64,000 nt of DNA from Harmothoe impar (Eukaryota; Annelida; Polychaeta; Phyllodocida; Polynoidae): positions 9,548,001 to 9,612,000 of the forward strand of contig OX381721.1 of assembly GCA_947462335.1 (NCBI GenBank), read 5' to 3'. Of the stretch, positions 1 through 14,010 are shown in pieces. A program made the position numbers and the translations under genes. Each line of letters opens with the position of its first letter. Within the stretch, counting starts at the first letter, position 1. The notes under the pieces were generated by a model. That model was not told where the DNA came from. It saw nothing but the letters and a program-made list of their open reading frames with translations, and ran no database searches.

Positions 1-2214
1 GAGAAGTCATACATTATTTATCAAAGCGGAAGCATAAATGCTAGCAGGTGAATAGCCGAAGGGGGTCTGTATTATTAGATCTATGTGTATGTGACCCCCT
101 TGCCATCATTTAAATCTACGTCCTATTCAAATTTGAAGAAAAGTTAGCATCTGAAATATTCCGATGACCACCTGTACCATGCTTAGCGTGATTGGCGCAC
201 AGTACGCTTAGCAAATATTATATAGGCGTTGAGAGTTTAATTGTAAATTCTGGGTTATTTCTAGTCTAAAAATTAGCGAAAAAAAGGTATGTGTGTATGT
301 GCGCTTATTGGGCGGATATGCGCCAATTACGTCGAATATACTCAATTTCAATTTAAAAGTTTTATTATCCTGAGCATACAATCTATGAATTAACATAGGA
401 ATCACGTGGAGTGCTCAGTTAGGAGCAAGAAGGTTTTGTATTCATCCTTAAATCTAACAACCACTTTGACGTACATATAAAACCTTTCTTTTAGCTTTGA
501 TTTCATTGGGAAGAGTTTCATAACTCTTAGATGATATTACTTAGGAAGGGGGAAAAAGGGGGGGGGGTGAGGATGATGATCATGAAAAATAGATACTGCT
601 TTTTCAATTCATCTAATACTACATAGAAAAAACGGTTTTTAGTTGAGTGTAAAGAGTTATATACAATATCATATTAGATACACACTGATATAATAATTCA
701 TATATTCATATTAATATTAATAGCACAAGATCTATCGAATTCCATCACATTCCATACTCTCAATATAAGACATTTTAGCTGAATAAATGAATTAAAAAAA
801 TTTACTATTACCGTAGTATGTGTAGGGCTATACATATCAAAACTCAATCAACATATATTTCAACAGGAGTGCAATAGTACCAATATAAACCATACAAATA
901 TCCAATTAAAACTTGCTCATTGGGGTGGTGCGAGTCCTTGAGTGCATACCAATATTACCCCCTGGAGAGTAGATGGCACACAGCAAATGTTACACGACTT
1001 GAGATGAAAGGGTCAAGTCAGGACGAACAAATACAGTAGCACGAGCAGTAAATGTATAGGGGGAAGCAGTTACGAGGACAGTTATTGATATTGCCAGCGA
1101 AAGTCAGAAAGGTCAAAGCTGCATTGCTAACTTCTTTCTGGAAATTAATGTGTACTAGTTCACAGTAACATCAACTTCTCATTACCTTTGTCTCAAGATA
1201 TAAGAAAACTACCAAAAGTTCCTGGATATAATATCCCAAAACTGAGGGATTCTTACACTAAGAATACATTGCGGAAAGAATGATAAAAGAAAAGAAGTTT
1301 CTTTTGAGAGAATTGGCTGTCATACCACTAGTTACCCGCACTTTGAACTTTTAAAAACCTCTGATACACAAACCCCCTCTACACTGACAAGTGGCAGCCA
1401 AGCGCCAGGGTTCTGTACATTTTCCAGTTAAACTCACATTAGTCCAAGTCAGCTAAACCTATTCACTGTAAAAAGACACTAACACAACCCCTGTGGTTTG
1501 TAAGTGAACATGTGTAGTTGGTATGTCTTGTTTGCCCCTGCATGATGCCCCAGTTCAGGTGTGTGGTGATGGATAAGGACACAGGCCTCCACGTGCTACA
1601 GGTAACCAAGTAAGGCCACTCAAAAAAAAGAGTGATTTCTCATCACTAAGGACTAAAAAATATGACGAGGGCGGCTTTTTTTGTACTCGTAGGTTAAAAA
1701 AAAGTATGGGATGATATCATATACGTTTTTCATGAATTTGTGTACCCACTCCGCCAGTGCCAAAAATCAGCGCGCTACGGCCCTGTGAAGCATAGTGAGG
1801 TGTATTTCTTTTGGCTCTGCTCCCCCCCCCCTTGTTAAATCATGATCACTCCCTAACTAGGATACGAACACTACCAGGCCGTGTGGTGTAACACACTATA
1901 GCCAAACACGTGCAGACATGAGAAACTGTAGCAGATGGCAAAAGGATATGGTGCGATGGAAGGGTAGTTGAAAAGTGTTTTCTACTGATATTTTGATCTG
2001 CCGTAACTTGCGGCGCAACACTTTTCGGTACTTTGGTGTTTAGTGGACCCCCACAACCCCTTTCTAAATGCCCGGGTCCACCTTTGAAGGGGACATGAGA
2101 AACCAGGGGGAGGGGATGAGGAAAGTAGACAGCAGGCAGGTAGGGATGCAGAAACGGAGACAGGGAGAGAGGAAGAGAATACGGGATGGAATAAGGCAGG
2201 CTTAGTAGCAGGCA
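1..2214. other. No gene recognised
   Basis: AT-rich, with stop codons in all frames beyond short ORFs. Two poly-G or poly-C runs (about 561 and 1824). Nothing else was resolved. Confidence 0.5.
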
Positions 2215-2380
2215 GGAAGGAAGTGAGGCAAGCTGACAGACAAAAAGAGGGTGAAGGAGGCTGAGAGGCAGGAAAGGAGTGAAGCAGGCTGAAAGGTTGG
2301 CAGGGAGTGGGGCAGGCTGACAGGCATGAAGGGAGTGAGGCAGGCTTACAGGCAGGAAGAGAGTCAAAGAGGCAGGCAGG
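2215..2380. repeat. 28-bp minisatellite
   Basis: Imperfect units of the type GGGAGTGAGGCAGGCTGACA+GGCAGGAA, clearest at 2277-2360. It produces Ser/Leu/Pro/Cys-rich antisense frames that are not genes. Confidence 0.7.
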
Positions 2381-2639
2381 CAGGCTTGCTGCACAGGCAT
2401 GCAGGTGAGAGTAGCACAATTACGTAGGCACAAAGAGATATATGTATCATAAACACACAGACAGTAAAAAAGCTGCACCCCAGGGCCAGAGGAGGCATTC
2501 ACGGCGCATCCCCTTCCACCCCGCTGACCCCTCCTTCTCCCGTGCTGAGCAGGTGCCGAGAAACACCTGTGTAGGTGGGTGAACCCTGCCAGCAGGCCAC
2601 ACTGGCCCCCTGAGCTACTCACGGTCTTAGGCCAAACAA

Positions 2640-4689
2640 AATCTATCCAAAAGGTATATTTCAGGTAACAGGGTAGGCAAATCTCAAGTAGGTATGCCAG
2701 ATTGTATCATCATCTTCTTGTACACAGAAGTAGATATGTATGAGGATACATTTTGCATTGCTTCAAGGTTTCAGCAGAGCTCTATTAATATCAGATTGAA
2801 TGTTAATTGAACACTCAGTTAACGTAAAACTCATAACTACTATGGGAGCAGCTAGGCCTTACTACATGCTTACGGCATATATCTGATGCCATAGGAGCAC
2901 GGTGTAAGAGGGGTGATGAGAGCTGGGGGCTGATGACCATGGGGTAAAGCGGGGATAAGTAATCTCATAGGAAGTTTGACCGATTTCAAAGCCAATGTAA
3001 TTAATTTTGATGCCAACACATTAATTATGTCTACCTGTATATAGTCAACATGGTCCTACTTATTAATGATAAGTGCGTTCAACGAACAAGAAGACGTCGA
3101 TATTGCATGTAGAAGTCTCAGAAGGTTAAATGTGTACTTTAAAGTAGTGAATGACAAAGGCAAGTGAATATCATTAGGGAACATGTGAAGAAAATTAACA
3201 CAGCACTATTATCAAGGTAAATTATTTGGGCCAAAACGATCTTATGGCGTGCACCCGCCGCGAACTCAACTCAGCTACCACAATGAAGGCAGTAATCAGA
3301 CAGTCCCTTTGGTAAAGAGCGCCTGCTTTGTCAGTCAAGAAAATGATTTAGGTAGGCTAAGTTTAATACCACAGGTAGAGAAACTGTGACGAATAGTGAG
3401 GGTAGTGGTTTCAACCTAGCTAAAGCCATGTGGCTTCCAACTAGAAATATAAAAATAAACAAAAATCAAAGTAGTTTATTGCGAGAATTGTAGACACCAA
3501 TCACAGAGTCACGAGTTCTGCCCCCAGCTCAGGCCCATCGGCAGGTGTATCACTCAGAAGCACGTACTACCTGGAGGCACTAGTACCGCCTCCAGTAAGA
3601 TCCTCCAGTAAGGGAACCCCATCTACAATATGTCTGTTTGATGATACACCAGGTAAATTCAAACTCACATGGGTTATTCTGGACATAAAAAGACAGCAGT
3701 CGAACAAACACGGTGTGTGGTCTCCATAACTTCTATTACACCCCAGGGAACTGTCTGGAGTTGTGGTTCTAGACCTTCTACTACTGCATGGTCTGCTTGA
3801 TTCCATTTTATTGCGTTGCTTCCTCCCTGTTTTATGTGGCCCTGCCTATGAGATCAGAAAATAAAAGAATACTCAACACTCTGCTTGCCCAATACAGGAG
3901 TAACCGCATAGATCTGTGGGGCGAAAGGAGTGAAGAAGAAAACCGCTACCAGGGCATGTCTCCTAAGTCAATTTGCCTGTTCCTAAATACATGGGTCGGG
4001 TAGTATAGACAAATCATTGCCTTTGGTATATCTAGTGATGTGGCTCACTGTGGAGTGATCATATGGCAGACCACCAGTCCTGCAACTATGGGCATCGTCT
4101 GACAACACACTTGCAGCCAGCTAACAGATCCCTCAAGGTTTTGTCACATTTGCCGGTTTTGGTATGCCCAACATTAATGTAGACGACTCCCGATAATGAT
4201 ATACTACCTCGTGCCTTCATCATAAAGGTCTTCATCTCAAAGGGAGAGAAGAAACTGCATTTGGTCCTTCACTGCTGTATTCCGACATTTTTACTCAAAA
4301 AACTGAGGATAAACGGGTGAATTACACTGGGAAACATGACCTATAATCCCTGTTGCTCAACCTTTCAATGATGTACAAATACACCGTTGCCTGGAACATA
4401 AACTACACCGAGCCATTTCTTAGTTAAGTTAGGCCTTGGTACAGTGGGCTGCATGGTACAGACAGTGACAAAAAGATGTTGACATTTCTCTCTGTGTGAG
4501 AACAGCAATAGAGCTACATACCTCTGGCCTTTACCTTTCATCTTAAACATCAAAAAGTGACCCTTTTGTTAGAGTGGATGTCAAAACATGAGCTAAATCA
4601 AGATGAGCACCTATTGATACGAGCCAGGAGCTATCCAACTGTGCCTAATGGGCACGGTGTTGGGTATTACAATCCAGTTAATCCTACAG
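2640..4689. other. No gene recognised
   Basis: Only short frames. The longest, 3567-3806 on the minus strand, lacks family signatures and was not called. Confidence 0.45.
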
Positions 4690-4870
4690 CCACTGAAGCC
4701 ACTTTGACAGAAGTCTTTTCTGAAGCCACTGTTGAGAAACTTTACGGAAGCCACTTTGACAGAAGTCTATTCTGAAGCCACTTTTATTCTGAAGTCTATG
4801 TTGAAGCCACTTTTACTGTAGTCTATCCTGAAGCCAATTTGGTAGAAGAGAAGTCTATAGTACTGTTCAG
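4690..4870. repeat. Degenerate GAAGCCACT / AGAAGTCTAT repeat, block 1
   Basis: Six or seven imperfect copies of a roughly 27-bp unit, GAAGCCACTTTGACAGAAGT+CTATTCT. Related blocks follow at 5695-5790 and 6962-7355. Confidence 0.7.
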
Positions 4871-5056
4871 CCACTGAATGCCAATTAGAGTACACATTGA
4901 TATTTTCATCTGGTAAATACATCTTGTGCATCAAAAAGACATTAAGAGATGCGTGGTTTCCCTCCGGCTCCCTCACATCGTCAATCCTTTCAGGACGGCA
5001 TAATAGTATCCTGACTTTATTTAGGCTTCAATACCGCAGCGCTGGCGAGCTACTAA

Positions 5057-5300
5057 GGGAGTGTTCATTTATAAGTTACAGGGGGGGGGCTTTAAAATGT
5101 CCGACCCCTCCCGAGGGGGGGGGGGGCGTAAAAAATTCTGACCCCTCTTGAGGTGGGGGGGGGTAAACATTTAAGCCCCTTTTTAGCAAAAATAGCCTGC
5201 GCGTTACTATAGTTCAAAGGGGGGCGGCGGAATTTTTCGCCGCCTTCGGCGAGGGGGGGGGGGCGTAAAAAGAATTCGCTGGATCATAGTACTTTAATGA
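5057..5300. mobile_element. Decayed MITE of the GGGAGTG family
   Basis: The left end GGGAGTGTTCATTTATAAG after CTAA, then G-runs, GACCCCTC and GCGCGTTACTAT, follow the MITE at 20762-21032 in order. The right half diverges into a GGCGGCGGAATTTTTCGCCGCC hairpin and no right end was found. Confidence 0.55.
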
Positions 5301-6961
5301 CCCATTACCCCATGCATCCCTTAAACGGTCCTCATAGAGCATCTTCGATATCTGTATACTTTTACAGATTGCTGCCCCAAACCTCCCCCTAAACAACACC
5401 CAAGCCACCCTATTACCAAAAAAACAAAACCTCAAGCAGCTGAGAGGAACCAGCGAGACGGAATGCGCATGCGTGGTGAATGAGAAGATGATCTTCACCT
5501 TCGCTGGTTGCCGACGTACAAGACTCCCACTCAGGGGCTGCGGGGCTTCCCGCCGGGAACCAGCGGCCAAAAGTCGTCTGCTGCTGCACCCCTGGTGGCA
5601 CTCTGCCTCCCAGAGACCATCACACTCTTTGTTTTGTTTTGGTCACTTAAATCTCTGTCCCACCCAATCCTTTCACATCAGAAATGGACTAAACTTCTGA
5701 AGCCACTCTGGTAGAAGTCTACTGAAGCCACTGTGAGAGTCGATGTGTGATTCAAGGATAGAAGTCTATACTCAAGGCAGTCTGGTAAACGTCTATGCTG
5801 GAATGACCTTAGTTAGTCTAGTCCTGAATTAACTTGTATTCTGATATCAAACTATACTAGTATTATGTTATGGATATGCTTGCTTTGTTTTGATCACTTA
5901 AAAGCTCTGCCCCAACTTGTTCTGGTCAGACATACAACACATATTCTCTCCATCGTGTTTGGAATATTGTCAATTAAACCATTCCAATATTAAAATGGAG
6001 ATGAAACTGAGAGAAGCATCATATTTGATTGTGAGGTGAAAAAGGGGACTAGTTTTGTGTGCGTAGGGACAAAACGAGTCCCTTGCATCCACTTTCCAGA
6101 CTTTCTCAGGTTGGGGCAGAGAGGAGGTGTGTCTGCTGCACATGGGAGTGGGCCTGCTCCCTGGTGGGGAGGCAGGGAACCACTCCTCCAGTGAGTAGAG
6201 CTAGGACAGAGGAGGGTAGAGGAGCCTCAGCCAGCCTCCAGGGTGGATGTAGAAGACGTGCACACACTGGAGGAGGTGTCACCTGTACCTACATGTAGGC
6301 ACTGGAGCACAGGTAGGCATGTCACAATATATGGATCCTACTCCTGTATTGAGGGGTTGGGGTGAACTGTTTAGTCTTACGAGTTACATGTCTCCGGCAT
6401 GAAAGGATCAATCACAAAATGAGGAGAATATTTGACAACTTTAATCTCTGTTGGGTTGAATAAGTCCCCTGATTGTGCCCGATTGTCGAGGTGTATGTTC
6501 TGACAATGGTCTATTGTGTACCAGAGCCAATTTTCTAGTTTTCAATACATGTTTCTACATTGTGATTTTTTGAGTATGAGTTAACGTAAACACGTTAAAC
6601 CCGTTTATTTTATCCTGGTGTACAAAAAGAACTTTTACAGCTCGAAAATATTTGACACCAGCATTGCTTGAAAAACACACGTTGCTTAGCTATTATAGAG
6701 AACATATTATAATACATTGAATTATTACAATTAATCCACTTAATAAATGAATGAATTAAATTAAATCACCAAATAATGGTTAAGTAATGCATACATTTGA
6801 GCATGTTTACAGCATTATACAGATTATCGGTGGAGGGGCTGGGTGAGGAGGAATCTCTGATTGTTAAAGGTAGTTGAGGCGTTGGTCTGGTGCAGGGTAG
6901 AGGTGACAAAGAGAAACCCCTCCATGTGATGACATAGTGATCGGTTTACTAGGTGAATCAA

Positions 6962-7355
6962 GTGGAAGCCACTGCTGAAGCCACTAAACACAACATTTGG
7001 CATTGTGCTTCTTTTGAGTATATTCTAAAGCCAACGGTAGAAGTCAATACCTACGCCACTAATATAAGTTTACATTGCCCCATTCAAAGGTATATATATA
7101 ACAAAGCAACTGAAATAAGTCTACACTGAAGCCACTGATAATGGCTATACTGAAGCCACTATGGGAGAAGTCTATATCGAAGTCTATATCAAAGCCACCC
7201 TGATTAGAGATAAAAGTTTATATTGAAGCCACTTTGGTCCATATCAGTCTGTACCTAAACTGAAGGTATTGTTAGAAGTCTATATAGAAGCCACCCTGAT
7301 AAAAGTCTATACTGAAGCCACTCTGGGAGGTGTCTACACTACTGAAGCCACTCAA
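6962..7355. repeat. Degenerate GAAGCCACT / AGAAGTCTAT repeat, block 3
   Basis: About ten scattered copies of the two half-units seen at 4690-4870, with variable spacing. An old, diverged satellite. Confidence 0.65.
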
Positions 7356-8774
7356 CTTCAGGTTAACTATTTGTTTTGATATGCATATTGAATTTTGATG
7401 GCTACATATTGATTAACTCTTTACATTTTCTTTTCAGTACATCACTCAAGGAAATTTTATAAGATTCATATCATTGTTTTAAGGCAGTAAATATCCTGGG
7501 ACCCTTATGTATTTGCTTAGTTTGACGCCCGCTGGGATCCTTTAAAGCGACCCAGACATGCCCATTTTTTGCTACAACCAGAAACATACTACATGTATTT
7601 GTGTGTTGTAGCATATAGGCTGGATATTGTGGATACTGTGGCATCGGGTGGTATGTTGTAAGGTAGGCTTGTTTGTTGTACACCTGTAGCTGTTACTGAG
7701 ACCTACGGCTGTATACAGTGTGTGTTACTGAGCACCTCCTTTATACATGTGTTGTTAAACACCACGCCACAGGCTGCCACATCCGGGTCTCCCACAGTGC
7801 CTCTTATACCAGCATGCTGTGGGGTAAGGACAGAAGTGTTTCAGGCAGAGATGCCACTCAGTTGTCGACAAAAAGTAGGAAAACTTGAAGTTCTAGTCAA
7901 TTTTCTGTAGGAAATTAACATAATTTAATGCAGAAATTCCAGCAAAAAAAGTAGGAATTCCTACAAAAGTAGGAAAAGTGGCATCTCAGTTCAGGCTATA
8001 TAGCAATATGGTTTACCATTGATTTCCAGAATTTCTGAAATACCCCAAATTTCAGGGTATTTCTTGGTAAATGTACAGTCAGTGGGGGGGGGGGGGGACG
8101 AAAGTCTTTGGTACTTTATATGAAGAAGAAATCCTAATGGCCGAAATATGTAGCTTTAAAAGTATGTAGCTGGAAACACGTCTTAATTGGTATCGACCTT
8201 AATTCTCACTTAGAAGCAGCGGCGTGTAACTCAGTGCGGCTTAGAGGATTGTTTCAAGTCTAGGTGCGGCTTATACGAGTGGTTTTACTGGTAGAATACA
8301 GTATCAAAGTAGTAATTTTCAGACCCCATTTGCGGCTTGTTAGTAACAATAGGATTTGTCAAAGTTGGCGCTGCAGCCTCTACGAGGTTGAGGCTTAAAC
8401 ACAATAATTCATGTTGTATCAATTTTCTACATCTTCTTTATATATCCCATACATGTATGCAGCACCCCCCTGAACGAGCGATCCCTCCTACCTCCTAAGT
8501 ACCAGAGATGTACCCCCTGCTGGATGCACCTTGTGTACCATGTTTGTATAGGAGAAGGTGACTGAACCCACGTTCAGTTTTTGTTGTGGTTTCAGCCGAG
8601 ACAAGCCGTCAGTCAGAGTCAGGGCGGCACAGGTACAAGAATGCGTCCATCCCATTCTTTCTCTCACGTGCCCCAACCCCCTTCTCTCACAAGTCACATG
8701 TATCTCTGCCTTACCCTACTTCTTCTCATCGGAAATATATAGATCATTGTTTCCAATTGAACCGTTATACAAAT

Positions 8775-8911
8775 TTACCGTACATTCTCGTGTAGAAGCC
8801 GCAGCTAGTACCCGAGTCAGATCACAAGTACGGCTTATAGGATCGGCCCAAAGTAGGGGTGCGGGGCTTATGCACGAGTTAGGCTTATAAATACGCGAGA
8901 ATTTACTGTAT
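8775..8911. mobile_element. MITE of the GCGGCTTATA family
   Basis: 137 bp with inverted ends TACCGTACATTCTCGTGTA and TACGCGAGAATTTACTGTA. A sister copy at 61014-61475 carries a nested insertion; pieces occur near 8205-8310 and 23945-24001. Non-coding. Confidence 0.6.
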
Positions 8912-9417
8912 ATGGAATATTTGAATTTAAGGGATTATTTGTCTTCATTCATAATGTGAGAGGTTATGGGATGGGCAAAGTAGACCCTGATAAGCTTCCC
9001 CCCCCCCCCCCCCCAGAAAAAAAAAACCACAGAGAAGAGTTCCTAGTTCACGGACAGAACACTACATGGGAGAGTGCCTCCAGGCCCCCTTCCCAGCCCC
9101 AACCCACCTGAACCCCATTTAGTTTTTGTTGTGGTTTCACTAGAGACAAACGTCCACAGGAGTCAGAGGTGCACAGGTAAGAATGCCCCCCCCCTCCTCT
9201 TCTTCCTCAACCCAAAAATAAGTAAACAGTGCGTTTCAGGGCTTCTGACCCATCCTCGTAATACAGGGTCCACCAAAAAATCCTTGCCAAAAACAATCTC
9301 AATTCTCAGGCAGTTTTAGTTTTATTTCAGTCAATGTGATTCATCAGCAACAACTGCACTTTCCTGTTAAGAGATGGAAATCTGACATATCTAGATTTCT
9401 TACCTGCAGAAAAGGAC

Positions 9418-9640
9418 AGACTAATGCTTTAATGCACAATGCCCTTTTGCCATAATGATGCACGAATGCATATGTGGTCAGTAATGCGCCAGTGCTGCAT
9501 TCGTGCATCATGTCGTCCCTATGTAGTGTATACTCCACTCCAATGATGTGTATCCCACCGGCGCTGTTCTGGCACATCATCTCAACAAATGAACATAAAC
9601 CTAGTGCATTTAGGCTTAGGCCGTCCTTAAAGGGTTAAAT
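9418..9640. repeat. Dispersed TTAAAGGGTTA family, copy 1
   Basis: About 200 bp from a start near TTTAATGCACAATGCCCTTT to an end at TTAAAGGGTTAAA, with inverted internal blocks GATGCACGAATGCA / TGCATTCGTGCATCATG. Three more copies lie at 12378-12592, 13800-14010 and 16470-16657. Confidence 0.6.
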
Positions 9641-12377
9641 CTTTCATTTGTTTTGGCCTGAGCCACACCTCTCCTCCCACCTCACCCTAAATCACTCATC
9701 AAAGGGGAACCTCACTCCAGGTGGCCGCCCCCAGTACGCCAAGGGTCAAGGTCGGGCCCAAGGTCAAACCCTGGAGCACTTCTCGACCGCAAAACGTTTG
9801 TGTAAACCTTTCCACTTTTTTCACCATTGCCATTTTCCACTGCTTACGCTATTTAGCTTGGAAGTTCTCGGTTATGGGCTATTTTGTAAAAGTTACTGTT
9901 TTGTGCTAATATTTGGATCACTTTGGTTATATGGGTAACTATATTGTCTATTGTTTTCATAAAAGACTCTAGGTAATGCCAAGAAATGATAAAATGAGCC
10001 CAAAACATTGATTCTATCAAAGCTGATCAATTTTTGAATCGGGAACTATCGGGTTGCGCCTTCTCCTGCAGTTCAGCAATGTTAAACTATTTTAATATTC
10101 CCCTAAAATATCATTATTTTTCCTCTGATTTTTTTATCAGCTTTGGTGGAATACCAGATTTAGACCTTGGGGGGGGGGGGGGGGTCTTCCTTATCACTGA
10201 AGTGATAATATGTGGCATATCTGTAAATTTATTCGCCGATATTCAGAAATATTTCGGTATGAAGTATTACAAAAGTATTTCATTAGGAAATTCTAACAGA
10301 GTTCTAACAGAATTTGGAAACGTGTCATCCCTGCATGGATGACCAAAGCAATGTGTCCATGAGATATCATTAGTGAAGTAGCGTAGATAAGAGGAGTCAG
10401 GGGTGTGGTAGCCGGCCATAGGCACGTGTCCTGAGGGTTGGGAACAGGGGAACCTACACAGATAGGGAGGGTAGATAATGAGAGGTGGTACCTGGGAGGG
10501 AGGGTACAGAGAGGGGATAACTTGCACTACACATGTGCCACTTCCTAATTGCAAGACATTTTTTCCGATGTTGCCATATCTCTATAGCAAAGTTATGCTT
10601 TCTGAAAAACAACCTATGGCTATGATACGACTGAATCCGGACAACAGTGGAGGAAGTGGCATCCCTAAAATAGGGCAGTTAGGAAGAATGTACTCGGGGG
10701 TGTTGGCTTTAAAAAATACTATCATTTCATTTAGTAACCAATTTATATGATATTGAGGCAGACCGATTGTACTGATTGTAAATAGGTATATGTTCGTCCT
10801 CGCCTGCATTTTCATCTCAGACTCTACACGTACGTATATGCTAGGTATAGAGTCATCTAGCTCCCCCAAGTGTTACAAAAGAAAGGATATATACCTAGGG
10901 AATATATCTCGTGCGTATAACCATCCTGTCCATAGTGTTTATCTCACGTCCCAATAATTCACCCAATTTACCACACAGCAGCCCCGTATGTCAGGCCTGC
11001 CATGCTGCATCATAGGACGACAATAACACGGGGTGGGAATGGGGAGGTGCACCCTGGATGGGGGCCAAAGACACGAGCAAAAAAATACTGACAAAAAACA
11101 ACACCCCTGCCACAAGCATTCCCCAACCATTGATAATCCTTCAGCAAACACCCTTCATCAGCATTTGTGTATAGTCGACTCAGTATAACCCCAGAATATT
11201 AATTCATGCATAATGTTTGGAAGGGTGATAAATTGTTATAAATATGTTTTAACTTTGAATTTGATATCTATTTGGTTTGGTATTGATTTGGTATCTAGCT
11301 ACTGTCGGTAGTAATTTAGAGGCCATATCCACTAAACATGTGCATGGTATCAAGTCAGTGTTAAGTACATTCTGTTTCCAACACATTCATGTTTGGGTAG
11401 ATAGGATCATCTGCCAACTGAGGAGAATTCAGAAACCCAAATTCAGATGGAATACATCTTGAAAGAGCAGAGCATGTAGCAATTACTCTAATGTTCACCC
11501 AGCCCCCACCCAGGCCCCCCGAGCACCAGGTGGTAAGGGTATCTGAGCCCAGAGTAACCCTACATAATGAGCACCCCAGGTGTGTAACTGCTACCTGGGT
11601 GGAGAGCCCAGGTGGGGGGACCCTGGAGGAGAGGGCCCAAGAGGGGGTGGGTTAAGGGTTATGATCCATGACCATGTGACACCCTCCTCCACACCAGGAT
11701 CTGTCATTTCTGTGCTACGTGTGTTATCACCCATCCCCCCTTCTCCTCCAAAAAAAAAGGAGGAAAAAAGAGGGGAAATTCTTCCTCCAGCACCTGAGGT
11801 GGTGGGTGAACAGGTGTCTGACAGGATGCTTCACACCTGTACATACACCCCCCTCCATACACACACACTAACATGCCTCACCTCCAGGCTCCCTGCCTCC
11901 TCCCCCCCCCCTCTCCACTGTCACCCCGCACTACAAGACTCCTATCCCTTCCATGATATAGCCTATGGCATGTACCTATCAGCCATGTCCAACACTGTGT
12001 GACATTTAGGAGATAAGAAATTTCAGGCAAGGTTCCCGCTTTACATGATACATGTTTTCATTATGGCGAGTAATTCAAATATATTTTACTGTAATATATG
12101 TGTATATAATGTATAAGTCAGTTTCAGGAACTATACGCTTTCCCCATGCTACAGATCGAATGAAACATGTAACAGTGTCCCCAAGAGTCTGGAAAATAAG
12201 GGAAAGTCGTGGGAAGCAAAGGAGTCAGGGATTTTTTTTGAATCCTGTGTAAAGACAATTATATCATACTTTGCTCAAAACCATTTAGGAAGTAATGTTA
12301 TAAGGAAATTGTACAAAAGTCCCATCTGGGATCCAATCAGAACAAAGGGAGTACAGTATGAACGGCCTCATGTATAT
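9641..12377. other. No gene recognised
   Basis: Contains a poly-G run near 10170 and a Pro/Gly-rich region (11490-11960) with GC content above its surroundings. That region could hide an exon, but no family was recognised. Confidence 0.4.
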
Positions 12378-12592
12378 TGTACTTAGCCTTTTAATGAGCC
12401 GCAGAGTGATCTATGCCCTTTTGTCGTCATGACACATGAATGCATACCTGGTGAGTAGCTCACAAACAAAGAGTCAGATCGGCATGATCTACCAATGCAG
12501 TAGCATTGAATTACTCGCCAGCTCTGTATTGGTGCATCATGACGACAAATGAACATGAACTATTTTACATAATCTTGTTCTTAAAGGGTTAG
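12378..12592. repeat. Dispersed TTAAAGGGTTA family, copy 2
   Basis: Runs from about CCTTTTAATGAGCC to CTTAAAGGGTTAG, with CCCTTTTGTCGTCATGACAC and GGTGCATCATGACGACAAAT as inverted partners. Confidence 0.6.
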
Positions 12593-13475
12593 AATGTGGA
12601 GCAGCTGAATAAGCAGGGAGGCCACCACCACCACCACTCCCCACCACCTGTAGCACCTGTACCATTAAGGGGTTGGCAGGGTCAGGCCTGGAGGTCTGGG
12701 AGGAGGTAAAGGGCACTGGAGGAGGTGGGGGAGGAGGTGCCAGCCTAATGGAGACTGTTGCAGCCTTAGTATATGTAGACTGTGAGCACAAGTGGGGGGC
12801 AGTCTGAGTGTAGGTAATCAGCGGATAGGACAAACAAGGACACAGATATATTCCATATAGTCCCCTCATAGGTTTTTTTTTAAAATGTTGCCAATATTTC
12901 AAAATAATGTGCCATTGCATGAAAGTGCTCTTGGATGCCTATTAAATACTAAATTGTTAGGCTATCAAACTACATTTGGTACATACAAGACCACTGCATT
13001 GGTACATATGAAATATTTTAAGATCCTTTTTAATATCCCCGGTGCGTATACAAAACAGGTGTTTAGTTGAGACCTGACATTTAAATGTGGCAGTATTTTG
13101 TGAGTCAATGAGAAGATCCCTGACCATGTGAGCTAAAACGTACCTTCCTCTTTTCGGCCTTAGTGATAGTGCTACGAGCACGCCGAGATACTTGATGAAC
13201 TAATGAAGATACTGTGGAACAGTAAGAGACTGGTACAGTACAAGTAAGCACTAGAGCATTGATTGACTGAGGTACTGCCAGTGGTGTTTAGATAATGGCG
13301 GGCCTTGTATAATGCCAATGGAACTGATGCAATGAGGTCATTGGCAAAGTCCTCTCCTAAGCCACAGATAACCCCGACCAGACTGGTGGAGGCAGTGCTA
13401 TTGTTATCTGGGAAGATTGTAGCTGAAGCATCGGGCCACCAGCAGTATTTCAGGAGCAACTGTGGTGAGGATATA

Positions 13476-13632
13476 GACAAATGCCAACGCCCATCGATAC
13501 CATCTCTGTTGTATTTCACGAGTGGGGGCTGGGGCCATATCCCACGAAGCCGCAGGCTAAGTGGGATATGCCCCAGCCTCCATGAGTGAAATACATCAGA
13601 TATGGTATCAATGTAGTTGGCATTTGTGTTTA
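13476..13632. repeat. Long foldback capped by AGCCGCAGGCT
   Basis: Arms of about 70 bp (13476-13545 and 13561-13632) share ACAAATGCCAAC, GATACCAT, GTATTTCAC and ATATCCCAC with small bulges. The 15-base centre holds AGCC-GCA-GGCT. Non-coding. Confidence 0.8.
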
Positions 13633-13799
13633 TTTTTTATTTGAAGCCATTTCATGGAGAAAAAACAATCTTTTCCTAGCCCATTGAATACGGCCACATT
13701 GTATTCAATGGGGGCATTGAATACGGCCCTTCAATGCTAAAGCTTAGGAAGTCTTGTATTTCCAAAAAATAAAATCTAGAGGTAGAGGCCAAGGGTGGG

Positions 13800-14010
13800 T
13801 TGGTACTGGGGGCAAGTAACTGACCAGTGCTGCATTCGTGCATCATGAAATACTAGAACCATGACCTGTTATGTGCGTAGCATCATGATCACCCTATGGG
13901 GTCCCAAATGGTCGGGATGATGCATGTAGACTCGCCATGGCTGTATTCATGCATCATGAAGACAAAGGGCATAGTGCACTAGAGGACTATGTTTTCCTTT
14001 AAACGTTGCC
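13800..14010. repeat. Dispersed TTAAAGGGTTA family, copy 3
   Basis: Shows GTGCTGCATTCGTGCATCAT and CATGCATCATGAAGACAAAG, plus the GGGCATAGTGCACTAG end in the opposite orientation to copy 1. The boundaries are blurred. Confidence 0.45.

Noticed and set aside
1846..2622. 258-codon minus-strand ORF rich in Ser, Leu, Pro and Cys
   Set aside because: Most of it is translation of the 28-bp minisatellite at 2215-2380; no domain is visible.
3567..3806. 79-codon minus-strand ORF with a usable donor near its end
   Set aside because: No recognised family and no partner exon; the only nearby acceptor-donor pair would give a 35-bp intron.
11580..12002. 140-codon + strand ORF, Pro-rich, with a Lys/Glu patch
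   Set aside because: Low complexity from GC-rich and poly-A tracts; no motif or convincing splice partners.
12537..12920. 127-codon minus-strand ORF with poly-Pro and poly-Gly
   Set aside because: It overlaps a dispersed repeat at one end and is otherwise CACCAC/CCTCC simple sequence. A real Pro-rich exon cannot be excluded.
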